DNA of 35,425 bases, taken from positions 1-35,425 of the IMG/VR virus record IMGVR_UViG_3300012002_000026, one strand, 5' to 3'. This DNA is from a virus. Shown one piece after another: positions 29,063-35,425 of the stretch. How positions within the stretch are numbered: position 1 is the first letter of the stretch; each line of letters opens with the position of its first letter. The translations under genes and the position numbers were made by a program. The notes below the pieces were generated by a model. The model was not told where the DNA came from and did no database searches. It saw only the letters and a list, made by a program, of their open reading frames with translations.

Positions 29063-30672
29063 TGACCAGCACGCTTCTTCTGATCGCCACGCCATACAAC
29101 CCGACCTTGGAGTTGAGCCTTGACGGTTTGCCGCCAGCGGCGGGCACGTCACCTGCTGGCGAGGAGATCACGTTCGAGGCGCGCGGCGGCGAAGAGACGG
29201 TTTACCTCGCAGATACGGTAGGCTACCGCACCTCACCTAACGACTTTCCACCATCGCAGCCGTTTGAGGCTCGCCTGAGTAGCAGCTTCAACGTGCAAGC
29301 ATCCGCTTGGAGTGGGCGTGAACCGGATGGCCGGGCGCGGGTGAGTTTCGGTGACATTCAGGGCTCCAATGCGGACGGACGGTTTGACCCACAACTTCTC
29401 GACGGTTGGGACGGGCGTATCATCGAACTGCTGCAAGGCGATTCTCAGAACGCCTTTTCCAGCTTCAACCGCGTGTTTCTCGCGACCAGCGACGGGCTGG
29501 CGTGGGACTTGGATCAGTTTGTGATCCGGCTGCGTGATCGCCAGTTTCTGTTCGAAAATGACATTCACCAACAGTTTTACGGCGGTTCCGGTGGGCTGGA
29601 TGGCACCGAGGAACTAGAAGGCCAGGGAATCCCGCTCTGCTACGGCGAGTGCTTCAATGTGCCAGCCGTGGCCGAAGACCCGACACAACTGATCTACCGC
29701 GTCCACTTCACGTCAATCGAGGCTATAGACGAAATCCGCGTAGGTGGAGTGGCGAACCCGATTGAAGCGGACACTACAGACATCGTGAGTGCCAACCCAA
29801 CAGCCGGGAAGGCCGTAACGGACCTATCCACGGGCCGTTTCAAACTAGGCTCCAACCCGTCCGGTTCCGTGCGCGCGGACGTGCGCGGCGACAACGTGGG
29901 CGGTTACGTCAACACGACGGCAGACATTGTGCGCCGGATCGTCACGCGCCAACTTGGTGCGATCAACAATCTCTCCGATCCCGGCAGCCTTGATACCGCT
30001 TCGTTTAGTCAACTCAACACGGATGCTGGGCAGGTCGTGGGTTACTTCGTTGACACAAGCGAAGAAACATCTTCGGGAGTGATTAACGCGCTGCTATCTG
30101 GTGTCAGCGCGTATCGCTACTTCACGCGGCTTGGGTCGTTCGGAGTTAAGCAACTAAAACTGCCAGACAGTCCGATAGACACGATCACCGAAGCAGACAT
30201 TGACGCGAGCCGTGAGCTTCGCCGCACAGGTCCGCCGCGTCCGTTTTACAAACGGCGCGCACTCTATGCCCGAAATTGGGGTCCGCAGTCACGTGGCGAA
30301 CTGGCTGGAACGGTGTCGGAGGCAGATGTAGCGGACTTCACCCGACGCCCAGAAGACGGCCCGTTTGCATCATCGTCCGATCCAAACATTCAGGTGAAGC
30401 ACCGCCTCGCACCGAGCCGAGACCAGGACAGCTACTTCCGCAACCAAGCGGAGGCCAAGACTTTTGCGGACCAACAACTTGCATTGCACGGGGAATTACG
30501 TAGTGAGTACACGGTCCCCCTACGGCCAGACGCCCTGTTCAAATACTGGCTTGGTGACGAGATCACGCTCAAGATACCGCGCTTTGGCTTGGATGCTGGA
30601 CAGGATTTCGTTATTAAGGGTATCGAGGAAAACGCGCGTTCGCGCCGAGTAACCATCACGGTGTGGGGCTGA
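29062..30672 (+). CDS. Tail tip / baseplate hub protein (inferred)
   Basis: 536 residues; ATG 29062 overlaps the tape-measure stop. Long beta-rich protein with a PLCYGECFNVPAVAEDPTQL segment followed by YRVHFTSIEAIDEIRVGG, which recurs in phage hub proteins behind the tape measure. The end (IKGIEENARSRRVTITVWG) is a beta hairpin typical of hub domains. The N-terminal 70 residues include an edge PTLELSLDGLPPAAG. By order it follows the tape measure directly, as the Dit/Tal-like proteins do. No enzymatic motif seen. Confidence 0.65.
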   Translation: MTSTLLLIATPYNPTLELSLDGLPPAAGTSPAGEEITFEARGGEETVYLADTVGYRTSPNDFPPSQPFEARLSSSFNVQASAWSGREPDGRARVSFGDIQGSNADGRFDPQLLDGWDGRIIELLQGDSQNAFSSFNRVFLATSDGLAWDLDQFVIRLRDRQFLFENDIHQQFYGGSGGLDGTEELEGQGIPLCYGECFNVPAVAEDPTQLIYRVHFTSIEAIDEIRVGGVANPIEADTTDIVSANPTAGKAVTDLSTGRFKLGSNPSGSVRADVRGDNVGGYVNTTADIVRRIVTRQLGAINNLSDPGSLDTASFSQLNTDAGQVVGYFVDTSEETSSGVINALLSGVSAYRYFTRLGSFGVKQLKLPDSPIDTITEADIDASRELRRTGPPRPFYKRRALYARNWGPQSRGELAGTVSEADVADFTRRPEDGPFASSSDPNIQVKHRLAPSRDQDSYFRNQAEAKTFADQQLALHGELRSEYTVPLRPDALFKYWLGDEITLKIPRFGLDAGQDFVIKGIEENARSRRVTITVWG

Positions 30673-30673
30673 T

Positions 30674-31471
30674 ATGGCGAACCTGACCATCGCGAGTACG
30701 GAGCTTGTGCAAGCGGGTACGCTCACGGCCTCACACGAAGAGTCCACCATGCCGGCCAGCAACTTGCAGACTGATCCGCCGGATGAAAACTGGCGCAGCA
30801 CGAACCTGACGTCCAACATCATGCTTGACCTTGGGTCGGCTCAACCCATCAACCTTGTGTCGCTGATCGGAACGAATGCGCAGTCGGGTGATACCGTGCG
30901 GGTGCGCGCGGCGAACACCGAGGCAGACCTAACGAGCAGCCCTGGTTTGGACACAGGCGCGGTTAGCCTTTGGATTGAAAGCGACCTGTCGGACTGGGAA
31001 TACCGGACGTGGTATCGCTATTTTAGCGCAGCGCAGAATTACCGTTGGTGGCGACTGGACATTGATGCATCCTCCAACACTGACGGCTTCTTTGACGCAG
31101 GTGGGTTAATCGTGGACAGTGCTTACACTCCTGACATTAACGTGCAATACGGGTTTAGCGTGCAGCTACTAGACCCATCCCAACGCGCTACGATGATCGG
31201 TGGTCAGCTACGCGCATTGTCGCGTCCGGTTCGACGGCGGTTTGACATGACATACCAGTTCCAGAGCGAGGCGGACCTATACGACGGGCTGTTTAAGCTC
31301 CAGCGCAAGCGCGGCACAGCCAAGTCCGTCCTAGCGATTAAAGACCCGGAAGCCACGAACTTCGCCCACGACACTGCCGCTTATGGACTGCTGACGAACT
31401 TACGTCCTATCGTTCACCAATCCTTCAACCTCTTTGAAGCCCAGATGTCCGTTGAGGAGCAAATCGTCTAA
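30674..31471 (+). CDS. Tail protein with discoidin-like fold (inferred)
   Basis: 265 residues, starting one base after the preceding stop. Region 45-140 resembles a discoidin (F5/8 C) jelly roll: IMLDLGSAQPINLVSLIGTN, RVRAANTEADLTSSPGL, YRWWRLDIDASSNTDGFFDA. Such domains in phage tails bind carbohydrate. The second half (GFSVQLLDPSQRATMIGGQL, RRRFDMTYQF) is again beta-rich, like a distal tail protein. Assignment to tail tip is by neighbourhood. Confidence 0.58.
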   Translation: MANLTIASTELVQAGTLTASHEESTMPASNLQTDPPDENWRSTNLTSNIMLDLGSAQPINLVSLIGTNAQSGDTVRVRAANTEADLTSSPGLDTGAVSLWIESDLSDWEYRTWYRYFSAAQNYRWWRLDIDASSNTDGFFDAGGLIVDSAYTPDINVQYGFSVQLLDPSQRATMIGGQLRALSRPVRRRFDMTYQFQSEADLYDGLFKLQRKRGTAKSVLAIKDPEATNFAHDTAAYGLLTNLRPIVHQSFNLFEAQMSVEEQIV

Positions 31472-33057
31472 TGGTTGATTTTAACGCCGGTCCCGTCGTT
31501 GACCAAATCTTTGAGATCACCACGACCGAGGGCTTTTCGGATATTGCGCTTGGTGGTCCGAAGGGGACGTTCGGTCAATTCCAGACGCAGTATGCTGACG
31601 GCGAGGATGTGTTCTACAAAGAGCAGGCGACCCTTAGCGGCATATTCTACTTTGAGATTGGGCTGGCGACCTACAACGCAGGCACCAATACCCTGACCCG
31701 GCAGCAGGTGCTCCGGTCGTCTAACAGCGACAACCCGGTAGACTGGCCCGAAGGCACGAAAGACGTGTTTGCGGCTGCACCGGGAGGTTTAGTGTCGGCC
31801 CTACTTCAGACGCACATCGGCCCGTCCCGACCGGCTTGGCTGCCACCGGGCGGGCTGTGGGTGGATAGCAGCGTCACGCCGAACATCCTGCGACTTTACG
31901 ATGGCAACGCAGACACCACGCCCACGACTAACCTGAGCCAAGTGCCTGCGGACGTGGTTGGCGCGACCAGTAGTAACGTGACGTTTGATCTGTCCACGGA
32001 TTCGGTGCTGGAGGTAGAGCCGACCGGCGACCTTCAGATTGACGCGACAGGCTTGGCATCGGGCGACAACAACGCCGTTGCCTACATGATGATTAAGAAC
32101 GGTGGCTTTCACACGATCACGTTCACGTCAAAGTTTCTTTTTGAGGGCGGTACGGCGCCCGCGTTGTCCACTCCGCCGACCGTTAGGACGATTTCAGGAG
32201 GTGCCACAGAACAGCATATCATTGAGCTTTCTGACCTTGGCAATAATGGTGCTTTTAGCGTTCGCTGGAACAACACATCTACAAGGTTCTGGGTGCATAA
32301 TAGGACCGCCACGATATATGAGTATGATGTTGTAAATACAGGCACAGTTGGTGGCGGAGTCATACTTAATGCCACACTAGATTTGAGCAGCGATCTGAAT
32401 GATAATGGTAATATTGCAGCATTTCACATGAAGAATGACGGATCACGGTTTTGGATTGTGGAAGACAGAGGCAGTCCCCCATACAATTATTTTGAATATG
32501 ACACGACGACTGTTGGAACCGTGGCAGATGGAGTTTCAATTAGTGCCTCTAGCTCTTTAAATGTTGGTTTCCCACTAGCACTATATTGGTCTGACGATGG
32601 ATCAAAATTCTGGATCGCTAATTCTGCCGATGACCAGATAGAGGAGTTCATACTTAACACTTCGTTTACTCTATCAAATGGGAGAACGTTTCAAGGTTCC
32701 CGTAGTGTAACGGATACTCTCCCATTTGATATTTCATGGAAACCTGATGGTACACGATTTTGGATACTCGGAAGCGAATTTGGACCTCGTATATATGAAT
32801 ATACCCCGTCAGTTACAGGCACGGTAGTAAGTGGTATTACCTTGCAGGCAACATACAATTTTAATGTTAGTAGTTTTCCAAGGGGGCTCTTCTGGAGTAA
32901 TGATGGGTCAAAATTCTGGGTCACCGATGATGACAAAGAAATCAATGAATTTACCCCCGACAAAACCGAAAACGACGTGGTTGATGTCATCCAGTTAACG
33001 CAACGCGGAAGCGGCACGCTAGTCAGCACGGTCCTTGAGAAAAAGGTCTATCTGTAA
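31471..33057 (+). CDS. Tail fibre-like protein A with inserted beta-propeller repeats
   Basis: 528 residues. Residues 1-130 are nearly parallel to the next gene: MVDFNAGPVVDQIFEITTTE against MVDFKAGPIVDQIFETTTTE, then SSNSDNPVDWPEGTKDVF against SSNDDNPVDWPAGEKQVF, and WLPPGGLWVD against WLPVGGLWVD. Residues about 235-497 are an insertion of five repeats with the core DGS(K/R)FW(I/V), e.g. LYWSDDGSKFWIANS and LFWSNDGSKFWVTDD, the pattern of a beta-propeller (NHL/YVTN-like) blade. The C-terminal 30 residues (NDVVDVIQLTQRGSGT) return to the paralogue's pattern (NDFVDLLTLIQNGSD). Probably a receptor-binding or fibre protein. ATG 31471 overlaps the previous TAA. Confidence 0.72.
   Translation: MVDFNAGPVVDQIFEITTTEGFSDIALGGPKGTFGQFQTQYADGEDVFYKEQATLSGIFYFEIGLATYNAGTNTLTRQQVLRSSNSDNPVDWPEGTKDVFAAAPGGLVSALLQTHIGPSRPAWLPPGGLWVDSSVTPNILRLYDGNADTTPTTNLSQVPADVVGATSSNVTFDLSTDSVLEVEPTGDLQIDATGLASGDNNAVAYMMIKNGGFHTITFTSKFLFEGGTAPALSTPPTVRTISGGATEQHIIELSDLGNNGAFSVRWNNTSTRFWVHNRTATIYEYDVVNTGTVGGGVILNATLDLSSDLNDNGNIAAFHMKNDGSRFWIVEDRGSPPYNYFEYDTTTVGTVADGVSISASSSLNVGFPLALYWSDDGSKFWIANSADDQIEEFILNTSFTLSNGRTFQGSRSVTDTLPFDISWKPDGTRFWILGSEFGPRIYEYTPSVTGTVVSGITLQATYNFNVSSFPRGLFWSNDGSKFWVTDDDKEINEFTPDKTENDVVDVIQLTQRGSGTLVSTVLEKKVYL
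32170..32965 (+). other. AT-rich insertion encoding five beta-propeller-like repeats
   Basis: Hand count of six 60-base lines (32281, 32341, 32401, 32521, 32581, 32821) gives about 41% G+C (148/360), clearly lower than the flanking fibre genes. The repeats start at about 32256, 32412, 32578, 32728 and 32888. Two share 18 nearly identical bases, GATGGATCAAAATTCTGG (32596-32613) and GATGGGTCAAAATTCTGG (32902-32919). Both ends lie where the paralogue has only a short turn. Base composition and boundaries indicate a transferred module. Confidence 0.72.
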
Positions 33058-33860
33058 TGGTGGACTTCAAAGCAGGCCCTATCGTTGACCAGATTTTCGA
33101 GACGACCACGACGGAGGGGTTTGCCGACATCGTCCTTAATGGGGCCAAGGATCGCTTTGACACGTTTGGATCGGTCTACGCTGATGGCCAGTACGTGTTC
33201 TACCGCGAGCAGGCCATCGTCAACAACGCGATCACCTACGAAAACGGTGTCGCCACGTATGACGCAGGCAACAACGCGCTGGTTCGTCAGCAGGTTTTCC
33301 GTTCTTCTAACGACGACAACCCGGTAGACTGGCCCGCTGGCGAAAAGCAGGTGTTCACAAACGTCGCGGGCGGACTGGTGTCTGCGATGCTGGCAGGACT
33401 TCGTGGCAGTTCCGCACCAGCTTGGCTTCCGGTCGGTGGTCTGTGGGTGGACGATAGTAGCCAACCTTGGCAGTTGAAGGTCATAGAAGGCAGCGACGGT
33501 ATTGAGCTTCCGGGCAACCAAAGCCTACTAAGCTTACCCGGAAACGAAATCGGACAGGTTAGCAGTGACCTAACTTTGAACCTCGCCAAAACGTCGGTGT
33601 TCGCGTTTGAGCCAACTGCTGACATAGCGGTTGATGCTGCGAACCTAGCCCCAGGCAACACACGTGCTATCGCGCATCTGATGATTAAAAACGGCGGCGA
33701 TGTTAACCTGACCTTTGCGCCCAAGTTTGGTTTCGCGGATGACACCGTGCCGACTTTCTCGCAGTCTGGCACGAATGACTTTGTGGATTTGCTTACACTC
33801 ATTCAAAATGGCAGCGACGTGATAACCGTTAGCGCCGTTAAGCTAGGAGTGGTTCTCTGA
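33057..33860 (+). CDS. Tail fibre-like protein B (paralogue without insertion)
   Basis: 267 residues; ATG 33057 overlaps the stop TAA of protein A. It follows protein A along its whole non-inserted length (N-terminal DFKAGPIVDQIF, VFRSSNDDNPVDWPAG, WLPVGGLWVDD, and the C-terminal IAHLMIKNGGDVNLTF). The end contains a beta pair, FADDTVPTFSQSGTND and FVDLLTLIQNGSDVITVSA, where A has its propeller. Likely the base or adapter of a fibre; the duplication allows one copy to vary in the tip. Confidence 0.68.
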   Translation: MVDFKAGPIVDQIFETTTTEGFADIVLNGAKDRFDTFGSVYADGQYVFYREQAIVNNAITYENGVATYDAGNNALVRQQVFRSSNDDNPVDWPAGEKQVFTNVAGGLVSAMLAGLRGSSAPAWLPVGGLWVDDSSQPWQLKVIEGSDGIELPGNQSLLSLPGNEIGQVSSDLTLNLAKTSVFAFEPTADIAVDAANLAPGNTRAIAHLMIKNGGDVNLTFAPKFGFADDTVPTFSQSGTNDFVDLLTLIQNGSDVITVSAVKLGVVL

Positions 33861-34534
33861 TGGCTGATCGTTATGCCGTGATGGATGGAAATAGCTTCAC
33901 TGGCGTTGTTATCCCACGCCCTCGAAGCTACGCCGGTACGTCGTTCGGCGCGAACGCGGGCGAAGATACATACCGCAACGTCGGGCTATGGCCGGTTCAG
34001 GTAGACGATCCCGGCGCGCCATCCGAGTGGCACGTCCACAGCGAAACGACAACCGAAGTAGACATAGCCAACCAAGTTCTAATTGAGCACATCAGCTACG
34101 AAAAGATGCCGCTAGAAGATGTGCGCGAGGGGCGGATTGCCGAGATCGAAGCCAAGCACGAAGCCATCCTTAACGGCGGCTTTGACTACGACTTTGGTGG
34201 CAAGACCGCGACCCTGGAAGACGGCACCACCGAAACGGCTGGCGTCCGCACGCTACAGACGCGCCCGCAGGACCGCGAGCGGTGGGCGACGACCAATCAG
34301 GTGGCAGCGCAATTTATCGGCGCAGGGCAGCCAAACGAGCCGTTGCGTCCGTTCAGGACACAAGACAATGCGCGTGTGCCGATGACGGCGCAGGAGGCCA
34401 ACGACTGCCTCAACGCGATGCAAGTAAAATTCGGCGCGGCGCTGGAAACGATGTGGGATCACAAGGACGCGGTGCGCCAACTGACCGACGTGGACAGCGT
34501 GATCGCCTACGACATCACGACAGACTGGCCTTAA
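33860..34534 (+). CDS. DUF4376-type tail fibre protein
   Basis: 224 residues from ATG 33860, overlapping the previous stop. The N-terminal 100 residues are beta-rich; the rest (REGRIAEIEAKHEAILNGGF, DYDFGGKTATLEDGTTETAG, RERWATTNQVAAQFIG, MTAQEANDCLNAMQVKFGAA, MWDHKDAVRQL) has the pattern of DUF4376, a domain at the end of phage tail fibre and tip proteins (R-x-x-I, a G-x-x-YDF hairpin, W-x-T-x-N, and a final W-x-x-KDAV helix). Often the last structural gene before lysis. May be a fibre tip or assembly chaperone. Confidence 0.7.
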   Translation: MADRYAVMDGNSFTGVVIPRPRSYAGTSFGANAGEDTYRNVGLWPVQVDDPGAPSEWHVHSETTTEVDIANQVLIEHISYEKMPLEDVREGRIAEIEAKHEAILNGGFDYDFGGKTATLEDGTTETAGVRTLQTRPQDRERWATTNQVAAQFIGAGQPNEPLRPFRTQDNARVPMTAQEANDCLNAMQVKFGAALETMWDHKDAVRQLTDVDSVIAYDITTDWP

Positions 34535-34558
34535 CACCCAAACCCTGGCGGGGAACAA

Positions 34559-34891
34559 TTGACAGATGACCAAGACGAGCCGACCGGCAGCCGCGACCGC
34601 GCTGACGTGCGTGATGTCGTTCTCTCACAACATCAGATGCACGTGCTCTTACGAGACGCAGCCAAGGAAGGATCAAAACAGGCGCTGGCCGAACTAGGCT
34701 TAGAGAATGGCGAAGCCCGGCAGGATGTGGCCGACTTACGCGGGTTGGCAAAGTCACTGCGCACCGTGCGAACAACCGCGTTCACCACGGCAACCCGTGT
34801 GCTGACGCTTGCCGTGATCGCCACGCTGCTCGCGGGCCTGGCGGTGAAGACGAACCTGGGCAAGATCCTCAAACCGCTAGCGGGGCAATGA
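34559..34891 (+). CDS. Holin-like membrane protein
   Basis: 110 residues with TTG 34559 as start; GGGG lies upstream but the site is weak. The in-frame ATG 34637 (residue 27) is an alternative. The first 70 residues are charged and helical, possibly coiled coil (REVLLRDAAKEGSKQALAEL). One membrane helix, VLTLAVIATLLAGLAV (81-96), is followed by a short basic tail. Position directly before the lysozyme supports a holin or spanin-like lysis partner; the single span and N-terminal coil also fit an antiholin. Not proven. Confidence 0.6.
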   Translation: MTDDQDEPTGSRDRADVRDVVLSQHQMHVLLRDAAKEGSKQALAELGLENGEARQDVADLRGLAKSLRTVRTTAFTTATRVLTLAVIATLLAGLAVKTNLGKILKPLAGQ

Positions 34892-34892
34892 T

Positions 34893-35375
34893 ATGCAGGA
34901 CGCTGAAGGACGCGACGAGGAATTGCTCGCCATGCTCAAGGCCCACGAAGGCGAGCGCCGCAACGAGGCCGGCAACCACGTCGCCTACGACGACGCGAGC
35001 GGGCTGCCAATCAAGCCGGGCACGCACGTCGGCGGGCACGTCACGGTCGGCTATGGCCATCACGCCGGTCCGGGTAACGGAATCAGCGAGCGGATTGCGC
35101 AGCGGATGCTCGAGGAAGACGTCGCGATCGTCCGCGAGGGGCTGGACCGCCGGCTGCCGTGGTGGCGCAAGCTGCCGCGCAAGCCGCGCATGGCGCTGGT
35201 AGATATGGGGTTCAACATGGGCGTGCCAAACCTGATGTCGTTCAGGCGGATGCTGGCCGCGCTCCACGAGCGCGACTACGAGACCGCCGCCGCAGAGGCG
35301 CTGGACAGCCAGTGGGCTACGCAAGTCGGCCAGCGCGCGCAAACAGTCGCGCAGATGCTTAGGAGCGGCGAATGA
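34893..35375 (+). CDS. Endolysin, T4-type lysozyme (GH24)
   Basis: 160 residues from ATG 34893, one base after the previous stop. Catalytic triad pattern: Glu19 in AHEGERR, Asp in AYDDASG (33-34) and Thr51 in VTVGYGHH. The end MALVDMGFNMGVPNLMSFRR and YETAAAEALDSQWATQVGQRA matches the T4 lysozyme C-terminal lobe (FQMG ... F, then AA..L..SxW). No signal peptide or SAR helix is seen, so export depends on the holin. It cleaves the murein sugar backbone. Confidence 0.9.
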   Translation: MQDAEGRDEELLAMLKAHEGERRNEAGNHVAYDDASGLPIKPGTHVGGHVTVGYGHHAGPGNGISERIAQRMLEEDVAIVREGLDRRLPWWRKLPRKPRMALVDMGFNMGVPNLMSFRRMLAALHERDYETAAAEALDSQWATQVGQRAQTVAQMLRSGE

Positions 35376-35425
35376 CCCGCACCGACACTCACCCGCTCCC
35401 GCCCGGCGCCAAGGCGTTCTGGCTC
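35372..35425 (+). CDS. Start of a further lysis-cluster gene, cut by the window end
   Basis: ATG 35372 overlaps the lysozyme stop (ATGA). The readable start is MTRTDTHPLPPGAKAFWL, polar and Pro-rich. Too short to classify; by position it may be a spanin or another late gene. Confidence 0.5.
   Translation, partial: MTRTDTHPLPPGAKAFWL

Noticed and set aside
1-35425. tRNA genes, CRISPR arrays, insertion sequences, integrase or attachment sites
   Set aside because: I saw no cloverleaf with a TTC-type loop, no spaced repeats, no transposase and no recombinase. A tRNA search tool could find something I missed.

Overview
The window is a contiguous piece of a tailed double-stranded DNA phage (Caudoviricetes), almost certainly with siphovirus morphology. 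It has a two-part terminase, a DUF4055-type portal, a Mu-F-like minor head protein, a scaffold and major capsid, a tail tube, a pair of tail chaperones joined by a -1 frameshift, a 1682-residue tape measure, tail-tip and fibre proteins, and a holin-like gene plus T4-type lysozyme. No integrase, repressor/cro switch, tRNA or CRISPR array was seen. The host cannot be named. The promoters I can read are sigma70-like (TTTACA, 17-18 bases, TAnnnT) and the DNA is fairly GC-rich.

Bases 1-8516 are the early and metabolic region. A UV-repair glycosylase (DenV-like) is followed by a run of genes joined by ATGA/TGATG stop-start overlaps: a member of the alpha-glutamyl/putrescinyl-thymine pyrophosphorylase (aGPT-Pplase/HMUDK helical) family, a GT-A glycosyltransferase resembling the TET-associated type, a thymidylate synthase homologue, a YfbR-like HD nucleotidase, a small Cys-rich protein, a putative MazG/Nmad-like protein, a family A DNA polymerase, a dCTP deaminase and a PD-(D/E)XK nuclease. 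Read together they look like a pathway that makes a modified pyrimidine (probably 5-hydroxymethyl-dU), incorporates it and then decorates it in the DNA. That is my main biological hypothesis.

Bases 8480-11195 hold a dense array of tiny overlapping genes of unknown function, bracketed by two HTH regulators. Bases 11180-12245 form a control region: a promoter, a cluster of CTAATAGGGT repeats, a phage-encoded NusG/RfaH-like protein, then a promoter, a leader with UNCG- and GNRA-capped hairpins, and a strong terminator-like hairpin directly ahead of the terminase genes. The layout matches the lambda pR'-tR'-late gene logic, with the NusG paralogue in the place of an antiterminator.

Bases 12246-35425 are the late operon, read rightward: packaging, head, connector, tail, fibres, lysis. 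It is interrupted by two small leftward cargo genes: one (15334-15540) with its own promoter and a perfect hairpin at its stop codon, and a zinc-ribbon membrane protein (23770-23949). Two adjacent fibre-type genes (31471-33057 and 33057-33860) are paralogues, and the first carries an AT-rich insertion encoding five beta-propeller-like repeats. The window ends inside a gene just after the lysozyme.
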